The position numbers and the translations under genes are program-made. A stretch of DNA of 64,000 bases. Origin: Pseudomonas karstica (GTDB taxonomy: Bacteria; Pseudomonadota; Gammaproteobacteria; Pseudomonadales; Pseudomonadaceae). The notes under the pieces are model-generated. The model made no database searches, was not told where the DNA came from, and saw nothing but the letters and a program-made list of their open reading frames with translations. Positions 42,543 through 51,396 of the stretch are shown here, in pieces. How positions within the stretch are numbered: the stretch's first letter is position 1; the number at the start of each line of letters is the position of its first letter. The stretch is taken from contig NZ_WLYI01000029.1 of the NCBI RefSeq assembly GCF_009707515.1, positions 23,578 to 87,577 on the forward strand. The letters run 5' to 3'.

Positions 42543-43820
42543 ATGACTCAATTGCGCCGTGTAGCGATCATTGGCGGTAATCGCATCCCCTTCGCCCGGT
42601 CCAATGGCCCCTACGCCACGGCGAGCAACCAGGCGATGCTGACTGCGGCACTGGAAGGCCTGATCGAGCGCTACAACCTGCATGGCCTGCGTATGGGCGA
42701 GGTGGCCGCGGGTGCGGTGCTCAAGCACTCCCGGGACTTCAACCTGACCCGCGAGTGCGTGCTCGGCTCGCGGCTGTCGCCGCAAACCCCGGCTTATGAC
42801 ATTCAACAGGCCTGCGGAACGGGCCTGGAAGCGGCACTGCTGGTGGCCAACAAAATTGCCTTGGGGCAGATCGAGTGTGGCATTGCGGGGGGCGTCGATA
42901 CCACTTCCGACGCCCCCATTGGCGTCAATGAAGGGCTGCGCAAGATCCTGCTGCAAGCCAACCGTAGCAAAACCATCGTCGACAAATTAAAAGTCTTGTT
43001 ACAACTTCGTCCGCAGCATCTCAAGCCGCAACTGCCGCGTAATGGTGAACCCCGTACCGGCTTGTCCATGGGGCAGCACTGCGAACTGATGGCACAGGCC
43101 TGGCAAATTTCTCGGGCCGAGCAGGATCAGTTGGCCCTGGAAAGCCATCAGAAAATGGCCGCGTCCTACGCCGAAGGCTGGCACAACGATTTGCTCACGC
43201 CGTTTCTCGGCCTGACCCGCGACAACAACCTGCGGCCCGACCTGACCCTGGAAAAACTCGCCAACCTCAAACCCGCTTTTGAGCGCAGCGCCAAGGGTAC
43301 CCTGACCGCTGGTAACTCGACACCGCTGACCGATGGCGCCTCGCTGGTGTTACTCGGCAGTGAAGCCTGGGCCAACGAGCGGGGCCTGCCGATCCTGGCT
43401 TACCTGCGCGATGGCGAAGCGGCTGCGGTGGATTTCGTCAACGGCGCAGAAGGGCTGCTGATGGCGCCGGTGTATGCGGTCCCGCGCTTGTTGGCGAGGA
43501 ACGGCCTGACGCTGCAGGACTTTGATTACTACGAGATTCACGAAGCGTTTGCCGCTCAAGTATTGTGCACGCTGAAGGCCTGGGAAGACCCGCAGTACTG
43601 CAAGACACGCCTGGGACTGGACACGCCGCTGGGCTCCATCGACCGTAGCCGCCTGAACGTCAAAGGCAGTTCGTTGGCCGCCGGGCATCCCTTTGCCGCC
43701 ACGGGTGGGCGCCTCGTCGCCAATATGGCCAAGCTGTTGGACGCGGCCGGGAAGGGCCGTGGCCTGATTTCAATCTGTGCGGCGGGCGGCCAGGGCGTAA
43801 CAGCAATTATCGAGCGTTGA
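42543..43820 (+). CDS. Acetyl-CoA C-acetyltransferase (thiolase)
   Basis: 425 aa. The active-site cysteine is Cys91 in QQACGTGLEAA. The second catalytic region has YEIHEAFAAQVL, and the final GHPFAATGGR and CAAGGQGVTAII motifs are present, so all expected residues are there. FadI-like length. It is divergent from the FabG-like/MaoC operon and shares a 114-nt promoter gap with it. Together they could make or break short 3-hydroxyacyl-CoA units. Confidence 0.92.
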   Translation: MTQLRRVAIIGGNRIPFARSNGPYATASNQAMLTAALEGLIERYNLHGLRMGEVAAGAVLKHSRDFNLTRECVLGSRLSPQTPAYDIQQACGTGLEAALLVANKIALGQIECGIAGGVDTTSDAPIGVNEGLRKILLQANRSKTIVDKLKVLLQLRPQHLKPQLPRNGEPRTGLSMGQHCELMAQAWQISRAEQDQLALESHQKMAASYAEGWHNDLLTPFLGLTRDNNLRPDLTLEKLANLKPAFERSAKGTLTAGNSTPLTDGASLVLLGSEAWANERGLPILAYLRDGEAAAVDFVNGAEGLLMAPVYAVPRLLARNGLTLQDFDYYEIHEAFAAQVLCTLKAWEDPQYCKTRLGLDTPLGSIDRSRLNVKGSSLAAGHPFAATGGRLVANMAKLLDAAGKGRGLISICAAGGQGVTAIIER

Positions 43821-44009
43821 ACTCCGTTATCATCCGCAAGCCAACCCTGCGGGTGAATGGCGGGCAAAGGTCGCGTGCCGGATTAATTTGGCACATTGGA
43901 TGCATTCTCAACCGGTCAAAGGTCGGTACCCTCTCCCCGCAATGAGAGGATTGCCGTATAACGAGTGCCATACGCGTGTTTGGTAATAAAGGACCCACAA
44001 TAAAAGCTG

Positions 44010-44909
44010 ATGAAGACTCCTAAACGCATTGAACCCCTGATCGAAGACGGTCTGGTCGACGAAGTGCTGCGACCACTCATGAGTGGTAAAGAAGCAGCTG
44101 TTTATGTGGTGCGCTGTGGCAACGAGTTACGTTGCGCCAAAGTCTACAAGGAGGCGAATAAACGAAGTTTTCGTCAGGCGTCCGAATACCAGGAAGGCCG
44201 TAAGGTCCGTAACAGCCGGCAGGCCCGGGCCATGGCCAAGGGCTCCAAGTTCGGCAAGAAAGAAACCGAAGACGCTTGGCAGAACGCCGAAGTGGCTGCG
44301 CTGTTTCGATTGGCCGGCGCCGGTGTTCGGGTTCCCCAACCCTACGACTTCATGGACGGCGTACTGTTGATGGAGCTGGTGGCCGATGAGTACGGCGACG
44401 CGGCGCCACGGCTTAACGACGTGGTGCTGGAGCCTGACCAGGCTCGTGAATATCACGCCTTTCTGATTTCCCAGATCGTGCTGATGTTGTGTACCGGCCT
44501 GGTACACGGTGACCTGTCTGAGTTCAACGTGCTGCTGACGCCCACGGGCCCGGTGATCATCGACCTGCCTCAGGCGGTGGATGCGGCGGGTAACAACCAT
44601 GCGTTCAGCATGCTGGAGCGGGATGTGGGCAACATGGCTTCCTACTTCGGGCATTTCGCGCCGGAATTAAAGAAGACCAAGTACGCCAAGGAGATGTGGG
44701 CGTTGTACGAAGCCGGCACCCTGCATCCTGCCAGTGTCTTGACCGGTGAGTTCGACGAGCCGGAAGAGTTGGCGGATGTGGGCGGCATTATTCGTGAGAT
44801 CGAAGCGGCGCGGCTGGATGAAGAGCGTCGCCAGGCGATCCGTGCGGCTGACGATGCGCCTCCAGATAAAGCCTCGCAAGAGCCTCCACCGCCGCCTTGG
44901 ATGCAATGA
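44010..44909 (+). CDS. RIO-type serine/threonine protein kinase
   Basis: 299 aa. RIO kinase features: nucleotide loop MSGKEAAVYVVRCG (about 25-38) with a following Lys (CAKVYK), the catalytic loop VHGDLSEFNVLL with its Asp, and the metal-binding IIDLPQAVD in place of DFG. A Pro-rich tail ends in PPPPPWMQ. Bacterial RIO proteins are poorly studied; the target is unknown. It sits between the thiolase and the copper locus, as I recall for PA4780 in P. aeruginosa. ATG 44010. Confidence 0.9.
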   Translation: MKTPKRIEPLIEDGLVDEVLRPLMSGKEAAVYVVRCGNELRCAKVYKEANKRSFRQASEYQEGRKVRNSRQARAMAKGSKFGKKETEDAWQNAEVAALFRLAGAGVRVPQPYDFMDGVLLMELVADEYGDAAPRLNDVVLEPDQAREYHAFLISQIVLMLCTGLVHGDLSEFNVLLTPTGPVIIDLPQAVDAAGNNHAFSMLERDVGNMASYFGHFAPELKKTKYAKEMWALYEAGTLHPASVLTGEFDEPEELADVGGIIREIEAARLDEERRQAIRAADDAPPDKASQEPPPPPWMQ

Positions 44910-44915
44910 TCTGGC

Positions 44916-44947
44916 GTTGATCGTTCCCACGCGTGGGAGCGATCAAC
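44916..44947. terminator. Bidirectional hairpin at the end of the RIO kinase and cueR genes
   Basis: Loop-less palindrome centred on CGCG: GTTGATCGTTCCCACG / CGTGGGAGCGATCAAC with a single T-G wobble. It overlaps the cueR stop (44943-44945) and starts 7 nt after the RIO kinase stop. TTCCCACG repeat family. It probably ends both convergent transcripts. Confidence 0.65.
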
Positions 44948-45350
44948 TCTTCTCGCAGCAGCCCCCCGCCGCCAATTCCTTGAGAATCGGACAGTCCGGC
45001 CGGTGGTCGCCCTGGCAGTGCTCCACCAGGTCTTGCAACGTATCGCGCAATTGCCCCAACTCCCGAATCTTCTGGTTCAACTCTTCGACATGCTGGCGGG
45101 CCAGCGCCTTGACGTCGGCGCTGGCCCGTTGCCGGTCCTGCCACAGGGTCAGCAGCTTGCCCACTTCCCCCAGGGAAAATCCCAGGTCCCGCGAACGCTT
45201 GATAAACGCCAGGGTGTGCAGGTCGTCGGCGCCATACAGGCGATAGCCGCTGTCGGTGCGGTGGGCGGGTTTCAACAGGCCGATAGACTCGTAATAGCGA
45301 ATCATCTTGGCGCTCAGGCCACTTTGGCTCGCCGCTTGGCCGATATTCAT
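44943..45350 (-). CDS. cueR: Copper-responsive MerR-family regulator CueR
   Basis: 135 aa. N-terminal MerR helix-turn-helix (MNIGQAASQSGLSAKMIRYY), dimerisation coiled coil, and the Cu(I)-binding loop CQGDHRPDC with Cys112 and Cys120, the same positions as in E. coli CueR. The start overlaps the copA stop by 4 nt, so it is expressed from the copA promoter, closing a feedback loop. Operators are seen at 47582-47606 and 48091-48117. Confidence 0.95.
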   Translation of the reverse strand: MNIGQAASQSGLSAKMIRYYESIGLLKPAHRTDSGYRLYGADDLHTLAFIKRSRDLGFSLGEVGKLLTLWQDRQRASADVKALARQHVEELNQKIRELGQLRDTLQDLVEHCQGDHRPDCPILKELAAGGCCEKS

Positions 45351-47545
45351 GATTGATCCTCTTGATCCTTGGGTTTCCAGGTTTTCAACAGCAGCGCATT
45401 GCAGACCACACTGACACTGGACAGGGCCATCGCCGCGCCTGCCAGTACTGGATTGAGCAGGCCAAAGGCCGCCAACGGAATACCGATCAGGTTATACACA
45501 AAGGCCCAAAACAGGTTCTGACGAATTTTCCCATAGGTCTTGCGGCTGATTTCCAGCGCTGCCGAAACCAGGCGTGGGTCGCCACGCATCAGGGTGATGC
45601 CGGCGGCATGCATCGCCACGTCGGTGCCCCCGCCCATGGCAATGCCAATGTCGGCCGCGGCCAGTGCCGGGGCGTCATTGATGCCATCACCGACCATCGC
45701 CACCACACCGGTTTTCTTCAGCTCGACAACGATGGCAGCCTTGTCGGCGGGCAGGACCTCGGCGTGAACATCGTCGATCCCCAGTGCCTCTGCGACAACC
45801 CGAGCACTGCCGCGGTTGTCGCCTGTCAGCAAATGACTGCTGATATGCCGCGTCTTGAGTTGCTGCACTGCTTCCAATGCACCGGGCTTGAGGGTGTCGC
45901 CAAAGGCAAATAGGCCCAGCACGCGAGGTTGCGGGCTTTGTTCGATCAGCCAGGACAGGGTGCGACCTTCGGCTTCCCAGGCGCTGGCCGAGCTGGCCAG
46001 GTCGCCTGCACTCAGGCCGGTATCTTCCAGCAGGCGCCGATTGCCCAGGGCCAGTCGGCGGCCGTCGAGGGTGCCGGCAATGCCGCGCCCGGTCAGGGAC
46101 TGGCTGGCGCTGACATCGGCGACGTCCAGGCCTTGCGCGTCGCAGGCATCCAATACCGCTTTGGCCAAGGGATGTTCACTGCCCCGTTGCAACGCGCCGG
46201 CCTGTTGCAGCAGCAAGGCTTCATTGCCATCCATGGCACTTGAATGCGCGATTTTCGGGGTGCCAGAGGTCAGGGTGCCGGTTTTGTCGAAGACCACGGC
46301 ACTGACTTGGTGGGCACGTTCCAAGGCTTCGGCGTCCTTGATCAAAATACCGTGACGAGCAGCAACACCGGTGCCCGCCATGATCGCCGTGGGTGTGGCC
46401 AGCCCCAGTGCGCAGGGGCAGGCGATCACCATCACGGCGACCGCATTGATCAATGCGGTTTCCAGTGGTGCGCCGTACAGCCACCAGCCGACCAAGGTGG
46501 CCAAGGCCAGCACCAACACGGCTGGTACGAACACCTGGCTGACTTTATCCACCAGTTTCTGGATCGGCGCCTTGGCGGCCTGGGCTTCTTCCACCAGGCG
46601 GATAATCCGCGCCAAAACACTTTCTGCGCCGAGGGCCAGGGTGCGCACCAGCAGCCGGCCTTCGCCGTTGATCGCGCCGCCGGTTACGCTATCTCCCGGC
46701 TGTTTTGGGACGGGCAGGCTTTCGCCGCTGATCAACGCTTCATCGGCGTGGCTCTGGCCTTCCACCACTTCGCCGTCCACCGGGAAACGCTCGCCAGGTT
46801 TGACCAGCACCAGGTCATTGAGGCGCAGGGCGCTGATGGCGACGTTCTGCTCGCGGCCGTCGATCACTTGAATCGCCCGCTCCGGGCGCAAGGCTTCCAG
46901 GGCGCGGATGGCGCTGGCGGTCTGGCGCTTGGCACGGCTTTCCAGGTATTTGCCCAGCAGCACCAGGGCGATCACCACCGCCGAAGCTTCGAAATACAGA
47001 TGCGGCATGCTGCCAGAGGGCGCGGTCAGCCATTGATAGATACTCAGGCCATAACCGGCGCTGGTACCGATGGCGACCAGCAGGTCCATATTGCCGGCGC
47101 CGACGCGCACGGCTTTCCACGCGGCAATATAGAAACGTGCGCCGAAGATGAACTGCACCGGCGTGGCCAGGGCAAACTGCACCCAGGCCGGGAGCATCCA
47201 GTGCAGGCCAAACGGTTGCACCAGCATCGGCAACACCAGTGGCAGGGCCAGGAGGATCGCCAGCAGCAGCGACCAGCGTTCGTATTGCAAGCGCTGCTCT
47301 TGACTGGCCTGGGTGGCTTTTTCGCTCTGGGGCAGGGTGGCGGTGTAGCCGGCCTTGTCGACGGCGGCGATCAAGATGCCAGGGTCGAGCTGGCCCAGCA
47401 CTTCAACATGGGCGCGTTCGTTGGCCAGGTTGACGCTGACACTTTGTACACCTGGCACTTTGCCAAGAGCCCGTTCGACCCGCCCGGCGCAGCTGGCGCA
47501 GGTCATGCCGCCGATGGGCAGGTCGAAGGTGGTGGATCCGTTCAT
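45347..47545 (-). CDS. copA: Copper-exporting P1B-type ATPase CopA
   Basis: 732 aa from ATG 47545. One N-terminal heavy-metal domain with GMTCASC (Cys16 and Cys19), several membrane helices, the P1B ion-binding motif CPC at 376-378 in VIACPCALGLATP, and the phosphorylation site DKTGT (Asp420). GDGINDAPAL and the CopA-type MAL.SSVSVV end motif are present. Pumps Cu(I) out of the cytoplasm. A CueR box lies 37-61 nt upstream of its start. Confidence 0.95.
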   Translation of the reverse strand: MNGSTTFDLPIGGMTCASCAGRVERALGKVPGVQSVSVNLANERAHVEVLGQLDPGILIAAVDKAGYTATLPQSEKATQASQEQRLQYERWSLLLAILLALPLVLPMLVQPFGLHWMLPAWVQFALATPVQFIFGARFYIAAWKAVRVGAGNMDLLVAIGTSAGYGLSIYQWLTAPSGSMPHLYFEASAVVIALVLLGKYLESRAKRQTASAIRALEALRPERAIQVIDGREQNVAISALRLNDLVLVKPGERFPVDGEVVEGQSHADEALISGESLPVPKQPGDSVTGGAINGEGRLLVRTLALGAESVLARIIRLVEEAQAAKAPIQKLVDKVSQVFVPAVLVLALATLVGWWLYGAPLETALINAVAVMVIACPCALGLATPTAIMAGTGVAARHGILIKDAEALERAHQVSAVVFDKTGTLTSGTPKIAHSSAMDGNEALLLQQAGALQRGSEHPLAKAVLDACDAQGLDVADVSASQSLTGRGIAGTLDGRRLALGNRRLLEDTGLSAGDLASSASAWEAEGRTLSWLIEQSPQPRVLGLFAFGDTLKPGALEAVQQLKTRHISSHLLTGDNRGSARVVAEALGIDDVHAEVLPADKAAIVVELKKTGVVAMVGDGINDAPALAAADIGIAMGGGTDVAMHAAGITLMRGDPRLVSAALEISRKTYGKIRQNLFWAFVYNLIGIPLAAFGLLNPVLAGAAMALSSVSVVCNALLLKTWKPKDQEDQS

Positions 47546-47573
47546 GGGCAGTACTCCAGAAGAGGTTGCCCCT

Positions 47574-47606
47574 AGCATCAACCTTGACCTGCGGGGAAGG
47601 TCAAGG
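47574..47606 (-). promoter_or_regulatory. CueR-controlled promoter of copA
   Basis: Dyad CCTTGACCT (47582-47590) / AGGTCAAGG (47598-47606), 9-bp perfect arms. Read on the minus strand: -35 TTGACC, a 19-nt spacer and -10 GATGCT, the stretched spacing typical of MerR-family promoters. Confidence 0.88.
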
Positions 47607-47621
47607 CTTCAGATCAATGTT

Positions 47622-48002
47622 TCAGTATTCCAGCGCCGCGGGCTTGAGGTACATGCCATCCGGGCCTTGGGCGATGCGCAATTTGCGCACGTCACCGGTT
47701 TTTAATGTGATGTTTTGCGCCGGTGGCGCAAGCATGCCCGGCAAGCAGCCTGGGGACTGACCAGGTAGCAGCTTGAGGCGCAATGACAGATTGCCTGCCG
47801 GTAGATTGAACGAGGTGGCCTGTTCCTGAAATAACCTGCCCGCCAACTGATCATTGAGATACAGGCCGATTTCGCAGTTGGTAGGCACTTCCAGGCGCTC
47901 CCGGGAAATGATCAGTACCGCGTAGTCTTCATCGGCGCTGGCCTGGGGAACAGTAGCGAACAAGCTCAACAGGCTGACAAGGCTAAAAAACGACCAGCGC
48001 AT
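47622..48002 (-). CDS. Periplasmic protein of unknown function in the copper locus
   Basis: 126 aa. Signal peptide MRWSFFSLVSLLSLFATVPQ with cleavage after ASA near residue 23. The mature part has two cysteines (in TNCEIGLYLND and SPGCLPGML) and is otherwise beta-rich. I do not recognise the family. It is upstream of copA on the same strand, but the copA promoter lies between them. Its own 5' end faces copZ across a symmetrical CueR box, suggesting copper control. PA homologues beside copA are possible but not checked. Confidence 0.78.
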   Translation of the reverse strand: MRWSFFSLVSLLSLFATVPQASADEDYAVLIISRERLEVPTNCEIGLYLNDQLAGRLFQEQATSFNLPAGNLSLRLKLLPGQSPGCLPGMLAPPAQNITLKTGDVRKLRIAQGPDGMYLKPAALEY

Positions 48003-48090
48003 GGCGAATTCTCCGAATTAAGCATTCATGGATGGGTGAAGCTTGGCCGACGCTGCGGATGAATACCAGCCCGGCAGATGTTTTCAGAAC

Positions 48091-48121
48091 TTGACCTTGC
48101 CATAGTGGCAAGGTCAAAGCT
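48091..48121 (+). promoter_or_regulatory. CueR-controlled promoter of copZ
   Basis: Perfect 12-bp arms TTGACCTTGCCA (48091-48102) / TGGCAAGGTCAA (48106-48117) around TAG. For copZ: -35 TTGACC at 48091-48096, a 19-nt spacer and -10 AAAGCT at 48116-48121, 29 nt before the ATG. The dyad has a TTGACC on the other strand too, pointing at the gene at 47622, but the -10 there (AAGTTC) is weaker. Confidence 0.9.
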
Positions 48122-48150
48122 GTGGGCAACCTCATCAAAGGAGTCATGCC

Positions 48151-48348
48151 ATGCAAGTATTCAGCGTTGAAGGAATGACCTGCGGCCATTGTGTCCGTGC
48201 GGTAACCCAGGCGGTGCAGGATAAGGACCCGGCCGCCAGCGTGCGAGTCGACCTGGCAGCCAAGGAAGTGGGGGTCGAAAGTACCCTGTCGTCGGCGCAA
48301 CTGATCAGTTTGATCAGCGAAGAAGGCTACAGCGCGAAGCTCGCCTGA
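48151..48348 (+). CDS. copZ: Copper chaperone CopZ (heavy-metal-associated domain)
   Basis: 65 aa, a single HMA fold that binds Cu(I) through Cys11 and Cys14 in GMTCGHC and delivers it to CopA. The rest (AVTQAVQDKDPAASVRVDLA, ELISLISEEGYSAKLA-type end) fits the family. A CueR promoter precedes it. It is opposite in direction to copA-cueR. Confidence 0.95.
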   Translation: MQVFSVEGMTCGHCVRAVTQAVQDKDPAASVRVDLAAKEVGVESTLSSAQLISLISEEGYSAKLA

Positions 48349-48431
48349 TTTTTAATAGTTAGCGACCTAACATAATGTTCAAGGCTCCCTAGCCCGGCTA
48401 GACTGTTGGTTCTGACTGACCTGGGTGCCTG

Positions 48432-49595
48432 ATGAACCTTCGCATAATTTTGATCTTGGGGGCCTTGAGCGCATTTGCGCCGCTGGCGATCGACTTTTAC
48501 CTGCCAGGCTTCCCGGCCATGGCCGTGGCCTTCGGCACCGACGAAAAAAATATCCAACTGACTCTGGCGGTGTACTTCATCGGCCTGGCGATCGGCCAGT
48601 TGATCTATGGGCCGTTGGCGGACCGTTTTGGCCGGCGAGTTCCGCTGTTGAGCGGTGTCACCTTATTCACCCTGGCGTCTCTGGCCTGTGCCTATGCACC
48701 GTCCCTGGAGTGGCTGATCGGTGCGCGCTTCGTCCAGGCCTTGGGCGGCTGTGCGGGCATGGTGATTTCCCGGGCCGTGGTCAGCGACAAATGCGACGCG
48801 GTGGGTTCGGCCAAGGTCTTTTCTCAGTTGATGCTGGTGGTCGGACTTGCACCGATCCTTGCGCCGATGCTGGGCGGAGTGATGGTCGGTCTATATGGCT
48901 GGCAGTCGATTTTCCTGGCGCTGACAGTGTTCAGTGTGTTTGCCGCCGTGGCGGTGGCTGTTGGCTTACCGGAAAGTTTTCCGGCCCATCAGCCGCGTCA
49001 ACCCTTGTCAGGTGCGTTGCGCCAGTACGGTCGTTTGCTGGCTGATCGGGTATTTCTGGGGTACGCCTTGACCGGTGGCATCGCGATTGCCGGAATGTTT
49101 GCCTACATCGCCGGTTCGCCTTTTGTCTTTATCAAGCTCTACGGCGTCCCCGCCGAGCATTACGGCTGGCTATTCGGTACCAACGCCGCTGGCTTTATCC
49201 TGGTGGCGCAGGTCAATGCGCGGCTGTTAGCCAAGCATGGCCCGGCGTTTTTGCTGGGGCGCACGGTGTGGGTCTACCTGGGAGCAGCCTTGGCATTGCT
49301 GGCGGTCAGCGCCTTGCACACTGAAGCCTTGTGGCCATTGCTGGTGCCGCTGTTTATTTGTATCGCCAGCCTGGGCTGCATTCTGCCCAATACCTCGGCA
49401 TGCGCCATGAACGGGCAGGGCGCCCGAGCCGGCAGTGCTTCGGCATTGCTCGGTTGCATCCAGTTTGGGGTGGCTGCGGGAGCGGCGTCGTTGGTCGGTT
49501 TTTTGCACGATGGCACGGCGATGCCGATGGCGATGGTCATCAGCTTATGCGGGGTATTGGCGGTAACCGTAGCCATGTTGACCCGGCGTTTGTAG
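48432..49595 (+). CDS. MFS transporter, Bcr/CflA drug-resistance family
   Basis: 387 aa, twelve hydrophobic helices. The N-terminal ALSAFAPLAIDFYLPGFPAM is the Bcr/CflA signature, and the loop 2-3 motif GPLADRFGRRVPLL is the MFS motif A. Probably exports drugs or small metabolites by proton antiport; the substrate is unknown. It is followed by the tandem repeat region. Start ATG 48432. Confidence 0.9.
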   Translation: MNLRIILILGALSAFAPLAIDFYLPGFPAMAVAFGTDEKNIQLTLAVYFIGLAIGQLIYGPLADRFGRRVPLLSGVTLFTLASLACAYAPSLEWLIGARFVQALGGCAGMVISRAVVSDKCDAVGSAKVFSQLMLVVGLAPILAPMLGGVMVGLYGWQSIFLALTVFSVFAAVAVAVGLPESFPAHQPRQPLSGALRQYGRLLADRVFLGYALTGGIAIAGMFAYIAGSPFVFIKLYGVPAEHYGWLFGTNAAGFILVAQVNARLLAKHGPAFLLGRTVWVYLGAALALLAVSALHTEALWPLLVPLFICIASLGCILPNTSACAMNGQGARAGSASALLGCIQFGVAAGAASLVGFLHDGTAMPMAMVISLCGVLAVTVAMLTRRL

Positions 49596-49597
49596 CG

Positions 49598-50030
49598 CGG
49601 GACCTTCGGCGGTTTCAAGGCCTTTGCGACTGCTACGCAGTCGATCGCAGGCTACGCCAGCGGCTACAGGTGATCGGCGTGGTTTTTGTAGCCGCTGTCG
49701 AGGCACGAGGCTGCGATAAGGGCCGCAGGACCTTCAGCGGTTTCAACGCCCAGGCGACTGCTGCGCAGCCGATCGCAGGCTACGCCAGCGGCTACAGGTG
49801 ATCGGCGTGGTTTTTGTAGCCGCTGTCGAGGCACGAGGCTGCGATAAGGGCCGCAGGACCTTCAACGGTTTCAAAGCCCATGCGACTGCTGCGCAGCCGA
49901 TCGCAGGCTACGCCAGCGGCTACAGGTGATCGGCGTGGTTTTTGTAGCCGCTGTCGAGGCACGAGGCTGCGATAAGGGCCGCAGGACCTTCAGCGGTTTC
50001 AAAGCCCAGGCGACTACGCCAGCGGCTACA
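49598..50030. repeat. 128-bp tandem repeat array containing REP palindromes
   Basis: The segment from GGTTTTTGTAGCCGCTGTCG recurs at 49681, 49809 and 49937, exactly 128 bp apart. About 3.3 units are present, with the last shortened. Each unit carries GTAGCCGCT / AGCGGCTAC inverted parts and a GCGATAAGGGCCGCAGGACC stretch. Units differ at a few positions. The 435-nt gap contains no gene; the forward reading frame across it follows the repeat and is not credible. Confidence 0.88.
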
Positions 50031-50207
50031 TCAGCCGACTGAGCGGTGTACTTCAGGGAATCGGTGAGGAGCCTGGATTCGGCTTTGCAGGGTGTCGGCA
50101 AACGCGCGGGCTTCGGCCTCACTGCGGAAGGTAAAGGCGTTCTGGTCCAGACGAACCTGCCATTTGTTGCCTTGGGATTTTGCTAACGCTTTTATCAGGA
50201 TTTTCAT
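50031..50207 (-). CDS. Small hypothetical protein (58 aa)
   Basis: 58 aa from ATG 50207 (MKILIKALAKSQGNKWQVRL). The remainder has QNAFTFRSEAEARAFADTLQ and a Pro/His-containing tail. No signal peptide or membrane helix. Coding is supported by the coherent composition, a sensible start and no better frame. The 3' end abuts the repeat array. The longer frame to 50318 is rejected as it reads non-coding leader. Function unknown. Confidence 0.6.
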   Translation of the reverse strand: MKILIKALAKSQGNKWQVRLDQNAFTFRSEAEARAFADTLQSRIQAPHRFPEVHRSVG

Positions 50208-50355
50208 TGCTGACTTCCTCACGTAAAAGATTGCGTGGCAAAGGCGGCCAATATAAACCCGAATACGCTTAAAAATATGACAAGGATCAAGTCTCTGACT
50301 AGCGGTGTCGTCCATCACTTACATGAATAACAGACGACACTGACAGACCTATCTC

Positions 50356-51369
50356 TTAGAAGCCTTCCAGCACGATTTTGCCCTTGGCCTTGCCGCTTTC
50401 CAGCAGTTCATGGGCACGCCGCAGGTTGGCGGCGTTGATCACCCCAAAGTGCTCTCCCACCGTGGTTTTCAGTGTGCCGGCGTCGATCAGTTCAGCCACG
50501 CGGTTGAGCAGGTTGTGCTGTTCGATCATGTCGGCCGTCTCGAACATCGAACGGGTGTACATGAACTCCCAATGCAGCGACAGGCTCTTGCGCTTGAGCT
50601 TGCTGATGTCCAGCGCCTTGGGGTCATCGATCAGTGCCAGCTTGCCTTGGGGAACCAGGGCTTCCACCAGTTGATCCAGGTGATGGTCGGTCTGGGTCAG
50701 GCTGGCAACGTGGGTCACGTGTGGATGGCCGGCACGTTTCAACTCCTCGCTCAGCGGTTGGCTGTGGTCAATCACCAGATGAGCACCCAGATCCTTGGCC
50801 CAGGCCTGGGTTTGTGGGCGCGAGGCGGTGCCGATGACATTCAGCGCGGTGAGCTGGCGGGCCAATTGAGTGAGGATCGAGCCGACGCCACCGGCAGCAC
50901 CCACGATCAGCAGGCTTTGGTTCTCATCAGTCTTGCCTTCACGCACTTGCAGGCGCTCGAACAGCAGTTCCCAGGCGGTAATGGCAGTGAGTGGCAGTGC
51001 GGCGGCGTCGGCAAACCCCAGGCTTTTTGGCATGTGGCCGACGATTCGCTCATCCACCGTGTGCAGTTCGCTGTTACCGCCCGGGCGCACCAGGGAGCCG
51101 GCGTAAAACACCTTGTCGTCAACCTTGAACAGGCTCACTTCACTGCCCACGGCCTTGACCACGCCGGCCACGTCCCAACCCAGCACCTTGGCTGCGCCGT
51201 TTTCCGGGGCGACGTTCTGGCGGACCTTGGTGTCCACCGGGTTGACCGAGATGGCTCTGACCTCTACCAGCAGGTCCCGGGGACCGGCGACCGGTTCTGG
51301 CAATTCGATGTCCTGCAGGGACTTGGGGTCGTTGATGGGCAGTGAGGCGTAGTAAGCGATAGCTTTCAT
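50356..51369 (-). CDS. Zinc-type alcohol dehydrogenase family oxidoreductase (quinone reductase-like)
   Basis: 337 aa from ATG 51369 (MKAIAYYASLPINDPKSLQD). MDR superfamily: N-terminal GroES-like domain with EVRAISVNPVDTKVRQNVAP, and an NADPH-binding domain with VGAAGGVGSILTQLARQL. The zinc-binding cysteine/histidine set of true alcohol dehydrogenases is missing, so it is a quinone or enone reductase type. It lies 27 nt after the small monooxygenase gene, so likely co-transcribed and under the adjacent LysR regulator. Confidence 0.85.
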   Translation of the reverse strand: MKAIAYYASLPINDPKSLQDIELPEPVAGPRDLLVEVRAISVNPVDTKVRQNVAPENGAAKVLGWDVAGVVKAVGSEVSLFKVDDKVFYAGSLVRPGGNSELHTVDERIVGHMPKSLGFADAAALPLTAITAWELLFERLQVREGKTDENQSLLIVGAAGGVGSILTQLARQLTALNVIGTASRPQTQAWAKDLGAHLVIDHSQPLSEELKRAGHPHVTHVASLTQTDHHLDQLVEALVPQGKLALIDDPKALDISKLKRKSLSLHWEFMYTRSMFETADMIEQHNLLNRVAELIDAGTLKTTVGEHFGVINAANLRRAHELLESGKAKGKIVLEGF

Positions 51370-51396
51370 GAGCGTTTCCAAAAAGAGTTGGGTTGA

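Noticed and set aside
46244..47575. 443-aa open frame on the plus strand
   Set aside because: Antisense of copA, which has all P1B ATPase motifs.
49331..49801. 156-aa open frame through the MFS end and the repeats
   Set aside because: It is out of frame with the MFS gene and continues into the tandem repeat; no protein features.
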